The notes: generated by a model from the sequence alone, not told the origin. A DNA stretch of 64,000 bases from Streptomyces genisteinicus (GCF_014489615.1 NZ_CP060825.1:3015501-3079500), one strand, 5' to 3'. Shown: positions 18,187 through 27,892, numbered from the stretch's first letter. A program made the numbers and translations.

Positions 18187-20028
18187 TCAGCGGAGCTCGT
18201 CGGGGCAGGGCGTGCCGCGGGGGAACTGGTAGGGCGCGGCGAGGCGGTAGACGCCGGCCCGGGGCGCGAGCAGTTCCGTCCACTCGTCGCCCTCGGCGTC
18301 CTCCTCCGCCTTCAGCAGGCAGCCGTTGACGTTGTCCCAGGACGGGGGGCCGTCCTCCCGGAGCTTCGACTCCTCCGTCTCCTGCGGTCCTTCGAGGCTG
18401 TTGCCGTCCTCGTCGACCAGGCTCAGCCAGGGGGAGTACGGGACGCGGATCAGCACCCGGCCCGCGGACCCGACCTGGATCGTCATCTCGCCCGCGCCCG
18501 CGTGGCGGACGTCCGCCGGCGGGGCGGCGAGGGGGACGGGGTTCCGGACGGCGAAGAGCTGCCAGTTGGCGTCGCCCCACACCCGGGTCAGGTACGGCAG
18601 GCCGCCCGCGACGAGTTCCGCCTCGCGCACCGCCCCGCTGCCGTCGGGCCTGCCGCCCGGCAGCACGACGTAGTGCACGGCCCAGCGGTCCAGCCAGGCG
18701 CGGTAGGTGGCGGCGTCGAGCACCTTCTCGTCGTCGTAGAAGAGCGGGTTGCGCTTCATGTCGGCCTGCCGGTTCCAGCCGCGGGCCAGGTTGACGTACG
18801 GGGCGAGGGCCGACGCCTCGCGGTGGCTGCTCTCGGGGACGACCTCGACCCGTCCGCGTTCGGCGCCGACCGCCTGGAGCTGGTTCACCAGCGGGGCGAG
18901 CTCGCGGTTCCAGGACGCCGCGGGCGCCGTGCGCACGATGTCGTCGACGCCCTTGAAGCCGATCCAGAAGTTCAGGCCCGCGAAGGCGATCACCAGGGCG
19001 TACCACTTGCGTGAGCGCGGCGCGGTGTACGGCAGCGCCGCGAGGAGCACCACTCCGGCGAACAGCATCGGCAGCCGGGAGACGTTGGAGCCGATCTGGG
19101 AGTCGATCAGCCAGGTCAGCAGGGTGCCGAACGCGTACACCCCGGCGGCGATGCGCACCGTGCGCCACTGCGGCGGCACGAGGACCAGGACGAGGACGCC
19201 GAAGACGAACGGCAGCGAAGTGGAGGCCAGCGACATCGGCTGCGTGCCGGAGAACGGGAACAGCCACGCGGAGAGGGCGACGACGGCGACCGGCGCGAGG
19301 CCCAGCGCGTACGCCCCCGGGCGGCGGCCGGTCAGGAACAGCGCGGCGGCCACGACGCCGAGGAAGAGGCCGGCCACCGGGCTGGCGGCCGTCGCGAGTC
19401 CGGCGAGCGGCGCGGCCGCTGCGGCCTTCGCCCAGCGGTTGTGCCGCCAGCGGTGCGGCCAGCAGAAGACGGCGCCCACGGCGGCGAGCGCGAACATCAT
19501 GCCGAGGCCGAAGGTGACCCGCCCGGAGAGCGCGTTGCACAGGAAGGCGAACACCCCGGCCATCGCGCAGGCCACCGGATTGCGCACGGCCTTGAGCCGC
19601 GTCAGGATCAGCGCGGTCAGGGCCGCCGACACCGTGCCCGCGACGATCATCGTCGTCCGGACCCCGAGGACCGACATCAGGTACGGGGACACCACGCTGT
19701 ACGACACCGGATGCATCCCGCCGTACCAGGCGAGGTTGTACGCGGAGTCGGGGTGGCGGCCGACGAACTCCGCCCAGGCGTCCTGCGCCGCGATGTCGCC
19801 GCCGCTGTTCGCGAAGAAGAAGAACCACGCCAGGTGGACGACGGCCGCGGCGCCGGTCGCGAGCACGACCGGGTGCAGCAGGAGTTCCGCGGCACGGGAG
19901 CCGTCCGCGGAGCCGGAGGGCCGGCCGGGAGCGGATCGCGGTATTCGCGGCCCGCCTCCCCGGGTGGGTGCGGTGCCGCCGGCGCCGGTGCTGCTGCCAT
20001 CCGCGTGTGTCGGCTCGGCGGTGGTCAC
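18187..20028 (-). CDS. Polytopic membrane protein with C-terminal extracytoplasmic domain
   Basis: This 613-residue protein has a disordered N-terminus of about 50 residues, then about ten hydrophobic helices between residues 50 and 360 (for example ATGAAAVVHLAWFFFFA and LFLGVVAAALFL). A soluble C-terminal region of about 230 residues contains YVVLPGGRPDG and many Trp and Pro. The layout recalls GT-C-type membrane glycosyltransferases or 6-pyruvoyl-like membrane proteins, but no catalytic motif is clear. It is transcribed in the same direction as the carboxypeptidase gene, beyond a hairpin-rich 406-bp gap. Function not assigned. Confidence 0.7.
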   Translation of the reverse strand: MTTAEPTHADGSSTGAGGTAPTRGGGPRIPRSAPGRPSGSADGSRAAELLLHPVVLATGAAAVVHLAWFFFFANSGGDIAAQDAWAEFVGRHPDSAYNLAWYGGMHPVSYSVVSPYLMSVLGVRTTMIVAGTVSAALTALILTRLKAVRNPVACAMAGVFAFLCNALSGRVTFGLGMMFALAAVGAVFCWPHRWRHNRWAKAAAAAPLAGLATAASPVAGLFLGVVAAALFLTGRRPGAYALGLAPVAVVALSAWLFPFSGTQPMSLASTSLPFVFGVLVLVLVPPQWRTVRIAAGVYAFGTLLTWLIDSQIGSNVSRLPMLFAGVVLLAALPYTAPRSRKWYALVIAFAGLNFWIGFKGVDDIVRTAPAASWNRELAPLVNQLQAVGAERGRVEVVPESSHREASALAPYVNLARGWNRQADMKRNPLFYDDEKVLDAATYRAWLDRWAVHYVVLPGGRPDGSGAVREAELVAGGLPYLTRVWGDANWQLFAVRNPVPLAAPPADVRHAGAGEMTIQVGSAGRVLIRVPYSPWLSLVDEDGNSLEGPQETEESKLREDGPPSWDNVNGCLLKAEEDAEGDEWTELLAPRAGVYRLAAPYQFPRGTPCPDELR

Positions 20029-20297
20029 TGCGCCTCTCCCCGTCCTGTCTCTGTCTGCCGTCCCCCGGGCATGCCGTGTACGTCTGTGTGTGCGTGCGCC
20101 GTGTCCCGCCGCGACGCCCGGAGGCGGCGCCCGGACGCGGTGCCCCGTGCGGGCGGACGGCGCAGGCCGTGCCGCGGTGCCGTGCGGTCCGGTGGCGTCG
20201 CTCGCTGCCGCGCCCCGGCACCGCCGTTCCGGTCGGGTGCTTCGGCGCTGGGAGGAAGGACGCGGTCCGGTGCCCGGCGGTTGCCCGGGGACGCTAG

Positions 20298-20333
20298 CAC
20301 GTGGGCATCCCGGAGGACCGGGACGCCCACGTG
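20298..20333 (-). terminator. Hairpin, probable terminator
   Basis: CACGTGGGCATCCCGG, loop AGGA, CCGGGACGCCCACGTG: a 16-bp stem with one mismatch, lying 102 nt past the carboxypeptidase stop. It may back up the hairpin at 20395-20432. Confidence 0.65.
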
Positions 20334-20394
20334 GGTCGGGGGCACTCGTGGTGCCCGGCGCGCGTCCGCCGGGATCCGGACGAGTGCCCGGAGG

Positions 20395-20432
20395 GCTGTC
20401 CCGCGACCCCCCGGGGGGCGCGGGACGACAGC
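20395..20432 (-). terminator. Hairpin directly after the carboxypeptidase stop codon
   Basis: GTCCCGCG pairs with CGCGGGAC around a C/G-rich apex, with further outer pairs (GCTGT/ACAGC alternatives). It starts 2 nt past the stop codon at 20435-20437. Confidence 0.65.
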
Positions 20433-20434
20433 TC

Positions 20435-23257
20435 TCAGCCCAGCCTGGTCAGCTTGTCGCCGAAGCCGGGCTCCACGAGGTCCTGCTGGAGGGCGACGGG
20501 GACGCTCGTGGTGCCCGGGCCGGTGCCCGTCGTCAGACTGCCGACGACGGTGCCCGCCTTCGCGGTGTGGGACAGCTTCTTGCCGCCGTCGGTGATGTCC
20601 GACTCCAGCTTCAGGCCGGTCCAGCCGACGATCGTCAGGTCCTTCGTCGCCACGACGGGGGTGCGGCCGCCGAGCCCGTCGTCCACGTAACCGACGACAT
20701 CGCCCTTGGTGACGACCTTCTTCTCCAGGAGCGCCTCGCGGGTCGCCACCAGGACCTCCTCGCTGACCCGGTTGACGGTCTGCAGGATCGGCGCCTCGTG
20801 CTGGCTGAGGACGGCGCCGACGATCGTCTGCGTCGACCCGCCGATGTCCTTGTACGCGGCGAAGAGGAGGTTGCCGCCGGCCTTGGTGGTCGAGCCGGTC
20901 TTGATGCCGATCGCGCCGTTCCTCGGCATCAGGGTGTTGTAGTTGCTGTGGCGCTTGCCGGACGGGTCGTACCACTCCTGCACGCGGGTGATGTCGACCA
21001 TGGCCTTGTTCTTCACCAGCGCCTGGCCCAGCTTCACCTGGTCGGCGGCGGTGGAGACGGTCGTCGCGTCGAGACCGGAGGGGTCGGTGTACGTCGTGTT
21101 CGTCATGCCGAGTTCCTTGGCGGTGTCGTTCATCTTCTTGACGAACGCCTCCTCGGAGCCGGCGTCCCAGCGGGCGACGAGCCGCGCCACGTTGTTCGCG
21201 GACGGAATCATGATGGCGCTGAGGGCGTCGCGCACGGAGATCGTGTCGCCCTCCTTGATCGTGTTGAGGGTCGACTCGTCGTTGGTCTTGTCGTAGCCGC
21301 CCTCCTTCTCCGCCAGCGCGTCGACGGGGATGGCCTCGCCGTCCTCGCCCCGCTTGAGCGGGTGGTCGCGCATGATGATGTACGCCGTCATCGTCTTGGT
21401 GACGCTGGCGATCGGGACCGGCTTCTCGTCGCCGAACTGGCCGACGACACCGACCCCGGACACCACGATCTGCCCCTGGCCCTCGCCCGGCCACGGGAGG
21501 GACGGCTTGCCTCCGTCGAAGGTGTACTCGGGGTCCGCGGTCAGCGTCAGCGAGGGATCGGGGAGCGGACGCAGCGACTGTGCGACCGCGAAGACGATCA
21601 GCAGGAGGACGACCAGGGGCGTCCAGATCTTGATCCGCCGCACCACCGTGCGGGTGGGCGTCTCGGGCGGCGGCGGGGTGTTCGTGAGCTCGGCGAGCAG
21701 GTCGAGCGGCGGGAGCGGCGGCATGGGCTGCTGCCTGGTGCGCTCGGCCTCGGTCAGGGACGCGCCGGACGCGCCGGCGGACGTGCCGGGCTCCGCCGTG
21801 GCCGCGGAAGCGGAGGCGGAGGCGGAGGCTGCCGGAGCGGCGGGCTTCGGGCGGGCGGCGGCACCGGCCGCGGCGGGCCGGGCGTCGTCGCGGCGCAGCG
21901 GCACGAAGGTGCTGGTGCGCTCGGCCTCGGCCTCGTCCGTGTCCGCGTTCTTCCCGGGCGCTTCCGCCGTCCGGGGGGCGGGATCGGGGTCGGGGTCGGA
22001 GGCCGGCTTGGGCAGCTTGAGCGCGGTGGTGGGCTGGTCCACCGCAGGGCGCTTCAGGGCCTTGAAGACCGCCGTGGCCTGATCGACGGCGGGACGCTCG
22101 GCGGGGGTGCCGTCGCCCGCGGGGGTGCCCTCGGAGTCGCCGTCGGCATCGGAGTCGCCGTCGGTGTCGGTGGTGTCGGTGGTGCTCGGGGCAGTGTCGG
22201 TGGTGCCGTCCGCGGGAGCGGGGGCGTCGGCTGATGCCGCTGCGGCGGTGTCGTCGCCGGGACCGTCCGCGTCGGCCCCGGCGCGTGCGCCGGCGTCGCT
22301 GGTCTCGTCGTCGGCCTCGGGGGCCTCGTCGGCGTCCACCGTGCCGTTCACACTGCCGGACGCGACGCCCGGGGTGGTCTCGGCGCGGGCGGAGGTGTCG
22401 TCGTCCGCTGCGTCCGGGGCGTCCGCCCCGTCCTCGGCGTCGGCCACGGATTCGGGCTCCGCGTCGGTCTCAGGGGCGCCGGTGGCCGCGGGGGAAGCTT
22501 TCTGCGGCGTGGCGGTGCCCGCGGGCTCCCCGTCGGCCGCGTCGTCCCCGGTGGCGACCCAGGCCGCCACCGCGGCGCGCAGCCGCTCGTCGCCGGCAGC
22601 GGTCCCGGAGGACGGGCCGCCCTCCGCGTCGGAGGGGTCGCCCGCGTCGTCGGCACCGGAGTCGGCGGCGTCGCCCGACGGCACGCCGGAGTCCGCACCG
22701 GCGTCGGCCTCGGAGTCGGCCATGGCGTCGCGCTCCGCCTCGGCGTCGGCACCGGAGTCGGCGTCCGGCTCCCGTGCCGCGTCCGGGCCCTCGCCGTCCT
22801 CGGCGTCGGCCCCGGATCCCGGCTCACGCGCCCCGGCGTCCGCACCGGAGGCGCCCACGGCATCGGGCGCACCCGCCCCGGCACCGTCCGCGACACCGTC
22901 CTCGGCCTCGGCCGCACCCGCGGCAGAGTCCGCCCCCGTACCGGACGGCTCCGGCTCCCCGGTGTCCCGGCCCGAGCCGTCACCGTCCTCCGCCGCCCCG
23001 TCGGAGGCCGCAGCCGGCGCGGCGGACACGGAGGACGCCGCCCCCTCGCCCGCCGTCTCCGCGCCGTCGCGCGGCGGCAGGCGGAAGACCGCCGTGCGCT
23101 GGTCCGTCGCCGCCGGGGACGGCGGCGACGGTTCCGAGGAGGCCTCGGACGCCGGGGAATCCTCGCGGAACATCGCGAGACGCGGGTCGCGTTCGCTCCC
23201 AGCCGTCTCCCCCGACGACTTCCGCTGCTCCGACTTGTCGGGGGACTCGCCCGCCAC
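20435..23257 (-). CDS. D-alanyl-D-alanine carboxypeptidase (peptidase S11) with very long acidic N-terminal region
   Basis: This 940-residue protein trims pentapeptide stems of peptidoglycan. The first about 520 residues are a low-complexity Ala/Asp/Glu/Ser/Thr tail without fold, with a few conserved-looking short blocks (RTAVFRLPPRD, QATAVFKALKRPAVDQPTT). A single membrane helix (LVVLLLIVFAVAQSL) follows near residue 560, so the tail is cytoplasmic and the enzyme extracytoplasmic. The catalytic motifs are intact: SVTK (SxxK), SANN (SxN) and KTGSTTKAGG. GTG 23257 is chosen for the GGAGGAGG site; the upstream ATG at 23278 lies before it. Typical enzymes are about 400 residues, so the tail is the odd feature. 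Confidence 0.88.
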   Translation of the reverse strand: MAGESPDKSEQRKSSGETAGSERDPRLAMFREDSPASEASSEPSPPSPAATDQRTAVFRLPPRDGAETAGEGAASSVSAAPAAASDGAAEDGDGSGRDTGEPEPSGTGADSAAGAAEAEDGVADGAGAGAPDAVGASGADAGAREPGSGADAEDGEGPDAAREPDADSGADAEAERDAMADSEADAGADSGVPSGDAADSGADDAGDPSDAEGGPSSGTAAGDERLRAAVAAWVATGDDAADGEPAGTATPQKASPAATGAPETDAEPESVADAEDGADAPDAADDDTSARAETTPGVASGSVNGTVDADEAPEADDETSDAGARAGADADGPGDDTAAAASADAPAPADGTTDTAPSTTDTTDTDGDSDADGDSEGTPAGDGTPAERPAVDQATAVFKALKRPAVDQPTTALKLPKPASDPDPDPAPRTAEAPGKNADTDEAEAERTSTFVPLRRDDARPAAAGAAARPKPAAPAASASASASAATAEPGTSAGASGASLTEAERTRQQPMPPLPPLDLLAELTNTPPPPETPTRTVVRRIKIWTPLVVLLLIVFAVAQSLRPLPDPSLTLTADPEYTFDGGKPSLPWPGEGQGQIVVSGVGVVGQFGDEKPVPIASVTKTMTAYIIMRDHPLKRGEDGEAIPVDALAEKEGGYDKTNDESTLNTIKEGDTISVRDALSAIMIPSANNVARLVARWDAGSEEAFVKKMNDTAKELGMTNTTYTDPSGLDATTVSTAADQVKLGQALVKNKAMVDITRVQEWYDPSGKRHSNYNTLMPRNGAIGIKTGSTTKAGGNLLFAAYKDIGGSTQTIVGAVLSQHEAPILQTVNRVSEEVLVATREALLEKKVVTKGDVVGYVDDGLGGRTPVVATKDLTIVGWTGLKLESDITDGGKKLSHTAKAGTVVGSLTTGTGPGTTSVPVALQQDLVEPGFGDKLTRLG

Positions 23258-23516
23258 CGTGCCTCCTCCATGAGTCATGTGCCACGGGCCGTCCGTCTGT
23301 CCGATGGACGGCCCGCGTCGTTACGCTGTGCCCGCCGGGCCCCGGGACCGGGAACCGCCGTGTCCGAACCATGTACCAGTGTCCTGTGTGAGCGCATGGC
23401 TCCGGTGCTAGACGAGAACGACATACCTATCGGTTCCCTAACAAAGCACCCAGGCCCTCTCGACAGACCAATGTGAGAGGGGTCACCCTGTCAGACATCC
23501 ACGCGGGGAGGCATGG

Positions 23517-24245
23517 ATGGGCAGGAGCCGCAGAACACTTCCGGAAGAGCTTCTGCTGCTCGCTCTGGACCCGGCCACGGGTACCACAGCGCAGCCGCAG
23601 TCGCTCGACCTCGGCCTGGCAGGAGCTCAGCTAGTGGAGCTGGCCCTGGCAGGACGGATAGCCCCTGACGGGGATCGTATCGCCGTGGTGATGCCACGGC
23701 CGACCGGAGATCCGACTCTGGACTCCGCACTGGAACTGCTGCGCAGACGCGGCAGTCCGGTACGGGCCGTCCACTGGATCGGCGGGCCCCGGCTGGGGCT
23801 GCGCCAGATCTATCTCTCGCATCTGGAACGGTGCGGCATGGTGCATGCCGTCGAGGGCCAGATGTGCGGGGTGCTGCCGACGACTCGCTACCAGGCGACG
23901 GACACGGCGATCAGCCGGGACATCAGGGCCCGGCTCGACAGTGCGATCCGCACCGGTGTACCGCCGGACCCGCGGACCGCGGCGCTCGCCGCACTGGCCC
24001 ACGCGGTCGGTCTCGGCAAGCACCTCTACCCGGGGAACGAAGGGCGTTCCTCGAGGTCCCGCCTGCGGGACCTCATCCGGCACGACCCGATGGGCGGTCT
24101 CGTGGCGCACGCCGTGATGGACGTCCAGAACGGCGTGGGCGCCCAGCCCCGCCGCAACCAGCCGGCGAGCGGCCCGGGCCGCCAGCCGGGACCTGTGCCC
24201 ATGCAGCCGCACGGCGGCTCCATGGCACGCGTCGCCGCCCACTGA
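23517..24245 (+). CDS. GOLPH3/VPS74-family (GPP34) protein
   Basis: This 242-residue protein opens with LPEELLLLALDPATG and continues with LGLAGAQLVELALAGRI, the N-terminal signature of bacterial GOLPH3/VPS74 relatives. Eukaryotic members bind phosphoinositide membranes; the bacterial role is not known to me. The C-terminal about 45 residues are Gly/Pro/Gln-rich. ATG 23517 follows GGGAGG with 5 nt spacing; an overlapping ATG 4 nt upstream is out of frame. It is divergent from the carboxypeptidase gene. Confidence 0.82.
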   Translation: MGRSRRTLPEELLLLALDPATGTTAQPQSLDLGLAGAQLVELALAGRIAPDGDRIAVVMPRPTGDPTLDSALELLRRRGSPVRAVHWIGGPRLGLRQIYLSHLERCGMVHAVEGQMCGVLPTTRYQATDTAISRDIRARLDSAIRTGVPPDPRTAALAALAHAVGLGKHLYPGNEGRSSRSRLRDLIRHDPMGGLVAHAVMDVQNGVGAQPRRNQPASGPGRQPGPVPMQPHGGSMARVAAH

Positions 24246-24483
24246 ACGGGGCGGCCGTCCCGGGACCCTCGCACCACCGCACCACCACCGCCGCACCGAC
24301 GTCCCCTCACGACCCGGTCCGGGAGCCGCACAGGACGCGCGGGACAGCCTCACGGCCGTCCCGCGCGTCCGCGCGTCCGCCTGTGTGGCCGTTTCGCCGC
24401 GCGGGAACGCCCATTGGTGGCAATCTGCTGAGCAGTAGATACGCAGAGCAACGCGAGGCAACGCAGCCGGAGGTGCAGTTTCC

Positions 24484-25374
24484 GTGGCGTCCAACGTCAA
24501 CCCCACTGTCAGAAGGCGCCGGTTGGGCCAGGAGCTGCGCCGGCTCAGGGAGCTGAAGGGCATGACGGCGGAGGAGGTCGCCGACCGGCTGCTCGTCTCC
24601 CAGTCGAAGATCAGCCGCCTGGAGAACGGCCGCCGCTCGATCAGCCAGCGCGACGTCCGCGACCTGTGCGGGGTGTACGAGGTCGAGGACCACCGGATCG
24701 TGGACTCGCTGATGCAGATGGCCAAGGACTCCCGGCAGCAGGGCTGGTGGCACGCCTTCGGCGACATCCCCTACAGCGTCTACATCGGGCTGGAGACGGA
24801 CGCCGCGAGCCTGCGGGTCTACGAACCGCAGGTGGTGCCGGGACTGCTGCAGACCCGGCAGTACGCGGAGGCGCTGATCACCGGCGCGCTGCCGGAGAGC
24901 GCGCACGCGGACGTCGACAAGCGGGTGAGCGTGCGGCTGCGCCGCCAGGAGCGGATCAGGGACGCGGAGAACCCGCTGCGCCTGTGGGCCGTGATCGACG
25001 AGTCGGCGCTGCGCCGCCGGGTGGGCAGCGGCCAGTTGATGCGCGAGCAGCTGGAGCACCTGGTGGAGCTGTCGCACGAGCCCCATGTGACGGTGCAGGT
25101 GCTGCCGTTCGACATGGGCGCGCATCCGGGGATCAACGGCCAGTACGCGATCCTGGAGTTCCCGGACACCTCGGACTCCAGCGTGGTCTACATCGAGGGC
25201 GTCACCAGCGACCTGTACCTGGAGAAGGCGAACGACGTCCAGAAGTACAGCGTCATGTACGAGCACCTGCGCGCCCAGGCGCTGAACGTGGAGCAGACCC
25301 GGCAGTTCATCGGGAGGATCGCCAAGAGGTACGCGGAGGAGTCCACGACCCCGTTCACGGAGTTCACCGACTGA
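24484..25374 (+). CDS. XRE-family regulator (HTH plus DUF5753)
   Basis: This 296-residue regulator has an XRE helix-turn-helix at residues about 10-65 (MTAEEVADRLLVSQSKISRLE). A C-terminal DUF5753 domain begins around PYSVYIGLETDAASLRVYEP and includes VVPGLLQTRQYAEAL. In streptomycetes these proteins pair with small DUF397 partners, one of which follows here at 25540. Such pairs affect development and antibiotic production. The GTG start follows GGAGG with 10 nt spacing. The DNA target is unknown. Confidence 0.92.
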   Translation: MASNVNPTVRRRRLGQELRRLRELKGMTAEEVADRLLVSQSKISRLENGRRSISQRDVRDLCGVYEVEDHRIVDSLMQMAKDSRQQGWWHAFGDIPYSVYIGLETDAASLRVYEPQVVPGLLQTRQYAEALITGALPESAHADVDKRVSVRLRRQERIRDAENPLRLWAVIDESALRRRVGSGQLMREQLEHLVELSHEPHVTVQVLPFDMGAHPGINGQYAILEFPDTSDSSVVYIEGVTSDLYLEKANDVQKYSVMYEHLRAQALNVEQTRQFIGRIAKRYAEESTTPFTEFTD

Positions 25375-25539
25375 GGCGCGGCACGGTACACCACCGGACG
25401 CATGGGACGGAAGGGTCGCTTGGTATATGCCATCCGGTCGAGTGAACGCCCGCCTCGCAGATCGCGGACGCCGAGTAGCGTCGATCACGCCGGCAAGAAC
25501 GTTGGCTCACATCACACCACTCGCCGAAGCGGAGCGATC

Positions 25540-25749
25540 ATGGCAATCATTCAGGGCGCCACCGAGAGCTGGACGAAGTCCTCGTACTCCACGGGCAACG
25601 GCGCTTGCGTCGAGGTCAAGTCCCCTGTCGCCCGGTCCATTTCCGTGCGTGACTCGAAGGTCACCGCGGGCCCGACGATCAACTTCCGCCCGGACGCGTG
25701 GAACGCGTTCGTCGACGAGGTGGCGCAGTCGCCGCTCGACCTCGGCTGA
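25540..25749 (+). CDS. DUF397 small protein, partner of the XRE regulator
   Basis: A 69-residue protein with the DUF397 hallmarks: WTKSSYSTGNGACVEV near the start, VRDSK in the middle and FRPDAWNAFVDEV near the end. In the family it is thought to act as a partner or antitoxin-like modulator of the adjacent DUF5753 regulator. GCGGAG lies 5 nt upstream of the ATG. The 165-bp gap to the regulator leaves room for its own promoter. Confidence 0.93.
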   Translation: MAIIQGATESWTKSSYSTGNGACVEVKSPVARSISVRDSKVTAGPTINFRPDAWNAFVDEVAQSPLDLG

Positions 25750-26100
25750 GCACCCCGCACGTCCGGTCCGGCGCGGCCCCGAGGGGCGCGTCGCCACGGG
25801 AGGCCGCGAGGCCCCCGGAGGCACCCACCGGACCCGACAGCACACGGCAGTACCGAGAGCCCTCTCGACTGGATCGCCGTCCCGGCCGAGGGGGCTCGGC
25901 GCTGCCCGCATGATCCACGGGCCGTACGGGCAGTTCCCGTACGGCCCGTTTTTCACCCTTCTGGCGGTCAAGTATGTGAACTGAAGTCATCAAGGCGAAC
26001 GATTTTACCTGCTCTTGACCCTCCGATCCGTTGTCGTGCCGGTACGGAACGCCACACCATGAACGGCGTTCACAAGGAGGACCGGACCCCTGGAGGGGGC
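25750..26100. other. Intergenic region with intrinsic terminator, upstream of the symporter gene
   Basis: No gene is supported. It contains the terminator at 25917-25953 after the DUF397 gene. The AT-richer stretch from about 25960 to 26010 (AAGTATGTGAACTGAAGTC) probably belongs to the promoter of the symporter gene. Confidence 0.5.
25917..25953 (+). terminator. Intrinsic terminator after the XRE/DUF397 unit
   Basis: A perfect 14-bp stem ACGGGCCGTACGGG / CCCGTACGGCCCGT around the loop CAGTT, followed by a T-run (TTTTT). It is one of the few classical terminators with a T-tail in the window. Confidence 0.9.
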
Positions 26101-27663
26101 ATGAACAGTCTCGACTGGGCCGTGCTCATCGGCTACTTCGGCGTGATGGTCGCGATCGGCGTCTGGTCCCACAAGCGGGTCGACAACGTCAGCGACTTCT
26201 TCACCGCCGGCGGGAAGATGCCGTGGTGGCTCTCCGGCATCTCCCACCACATGTCGGGCTACAGCGCCGTCATGTTCACCGGCTACGCCGCCATCGCGTA
26301 CACCTACGGCATCACCTCGTACGTGACCTGGTCCTTCCCCATCGCCATCGGCATCGCGATCGGCGCTCGGCTCTTCGCCCCCCGGCTCAACCGGGTCCGC
26401 TCCCGGCTCCACGTGGCCTCCCCGCTGGAGTACCTGAAGAACCGGTACAACCTCCCCACCCAGCAGGCCCTCGCCTGGTCGGGCGTGCTGCTCAAGATCG
26501 TGGACGTCGGCGCCAAATGGGCCGCCATCGCCACGCTGCTCTCGGTCTTCACCGGTGTCTCCCTCAACACGGGCATCCTGATCACCGGCGCCGTCACGGC
26601 CGTCTACTGCACGGTCGGCGGACTGTGGGCCGACGCCCTCACCGAACTGGGCCAGTTCGTCATCCAGTTCGTCGCGGGCATCGCGATGCTCGTCGCCGTG
26701 ATGGCCGAACTCGGCGGCTTCAGCAGCCTGTGGACCGTCTGGGACGAGCCCGAGCTGGAGGGCCACGCCGAACCGCTGGCCGGCCCCTACATGATGGTGT
26801 TCCTCATCGCGTACCTGTTCATCAAGACGTTCGAGTACAACGGCGGCATGTGGAACCAGGCGCAGCGCTACATGGCGACGCCCACCGCCACCGAGGCGAA
26901 GCGCTCGGCCTATCTGTCCGCCGCGCTCTGGCTGATCTGGCCGGCCGTCCTCTTCTTCCCGATGTGGGTGGCGCCGCTGCTCATCGAGACCGACGTGCCC
27001 GCCGACAGCTACGCGCTGATGGCGGAGCAGCTGCTGCCGCACGGCCTGCTGGGCCTGGTGATCGTCGGCTTCTTCTCGCACACCATGGCCATGTGCTCCT
27101 CGGACGCCAACGCGATCGCGGCCGTCGTCACCCGCGACATCATGCCCGCCCTCTCGCGCCGGGTCCGCCAGTGGGACACCCGGGCCGGGCTGCTGGCCGC
27201 CCGCTGGTCGACGCTGCTCTTCCTCGGGCTGTCCATGGCGATCGCGACGCAGGTCAACTCGCCCTTCTTCGGGGACATCATCACCGTGGTCATCAAGTGG
27301 GTCGCCGGTCTCATGGGACCGATCGCCATCCCGCTGATGCTCGGCCTGCTGCCCTGGTTCCGCCGCAGCGGTCCGACGGCCGCCCTGATCAGCTGGGGCG
27401 TCGGCCTGCTGGCCTTCTGGCTCGTCAACTACCCGATCAGCTGGAACGTCGAGGGCGGCGTGCCGCTCCAGTACCAGGTGTCGATCCCGCTCGCGGTCTC
27501 CCTGGTCCTCTTCGTGGGGATCGGCTGGATCAAGCCGGAGGACACGCCGGAGCGGGACGAGGTCCTCGCGAAGATCAACAACGACGACGACGCGGACGGC
27601 AGCGGGATCGGGCTGATCCCGGGGCCCGCGAGCCCCGCCGCCCGTGAGGGCGCCGGCGGCTGA
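26101..27663 (+). CDS. Sodium:solute symporter family transporter
   Basis: This 520-residue integral membrane protein of the SSS/SLC5 family couples Na+ to uptake of an organic solute. It shows about 13 hydrophobic helices, DFFTAGGKMPWWLSG near the start (the SSS first-helix signature) and EYNGGMWNQAQRYMATPT in the middle. The C-terminal about 40 residues are polar and acidic. ATG 26101 follows GGAGGGGGC and is preferred over the ATG at 26059. It stands alone between terminators. The solute is unknown. Confidence 0.9.
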   Translation: MNSLDWAVLIGYFGVMVAIGVWSHKRVDNVSDFFTAGGKMPWWLSGISHHMSGYSAVMFTGYAAIAYTYGITSYVTWSFPIAIGIAIGARLFAPRLNRVRSRLHVASPLEYLKNRYNLPTQQALAWSGVLLKIVDVGAKWAAIATLLSVFTGVSLNTGILITGAVTAVYCTVGGLWADALTELGQFVIQFVAGIAMLVAVMAELGGFSSLWTVWDEPELEGHAEPLAGPYMMVFLIAYLFIKTFEYNGGMWNQAQRYMATPTATEAKRSAYLSAALWLIWPAVLFFPMWVAPLLIETDVPADSYALMAEQLLPHGLLGLVIVGFFSHTMAMCSSDANAIAAVVTRDIMPALSRRVRQWDTRAGLLAARWSTLLFLGLSMAIATQVNSPFFGDIITVVIKWVAGLMGPIAIPLMLGLLPWFRRSGPTAALISWGVGLLAFWLVNYPISWNVEGGVPLQYQVSIPLAVSLVLFVGIGWIKPEDTPERDEVLAKINNDDDADGSGIGLIPGPASPAAREGAGG

Positions 27664-27686
27664 GCACCCGGCCCCCGGCGGACAGG

Positions 27687-27715
27687 CGGCCGCCCCCGGC
27701 TCACGGGGGCGGCCG
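27687..27715 (+). terminator. Terminator of the symporter gene
   Basis: A perfect 12-bp stem CGGCCGCCCCCG / CGGGGGCGGCCG around GCTCA, 24 nt after the symporter stop, followed by TCAGGCCGTTTT. Confidence 0.8.
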
Positions 27716-27892
27716 TCAGGCCGTTTTGGCCCGCCACGCGGGAGACGCGCCGAGCGAGCGGGCCGGGGCCGACCGTCACGGGAGGCCCGCCACGCCGGGC
27801 GGCCGAGGGCCGCAGGGCCCGGAGACCGGGGCCGGCCGGGCCCCGCGAGTCCGGGAACCCGCCGGCCCCGTGCCCCCGACCGGCGGCGGCCG

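Larger units (their letters stand above)
20029..20434. other. Hairpin-rich intergenic region after the carboxypeptidase gene
   Basis: About 400 bases, no gene supported. Two strong hairpins lie close to the carboxypeptidase stop (20395-20432 and 20298-20333), with a shorter one between them (GGGCAC/GTGCCC near 20340). The part towards 20028 should hold the promoter of the membrane-protein gene. Confidence 0.5.

Noticed and set aside
22100..23200. Repetitive GTCGGCGTC-type sequence resembling a CRISPR or VNTR
   Set aside because: The repeats are short, imperfect and in frame; they encode the Ala/Asp/Ser-rich tail of the carboxypeptidase.
26031..27647. Long plus-strand frame overlapping the symporter gene
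   Set aside because: The product is Arg/His/Pro-rich without domains; the alternative frame is a clear SSS transporter with membrane helices.
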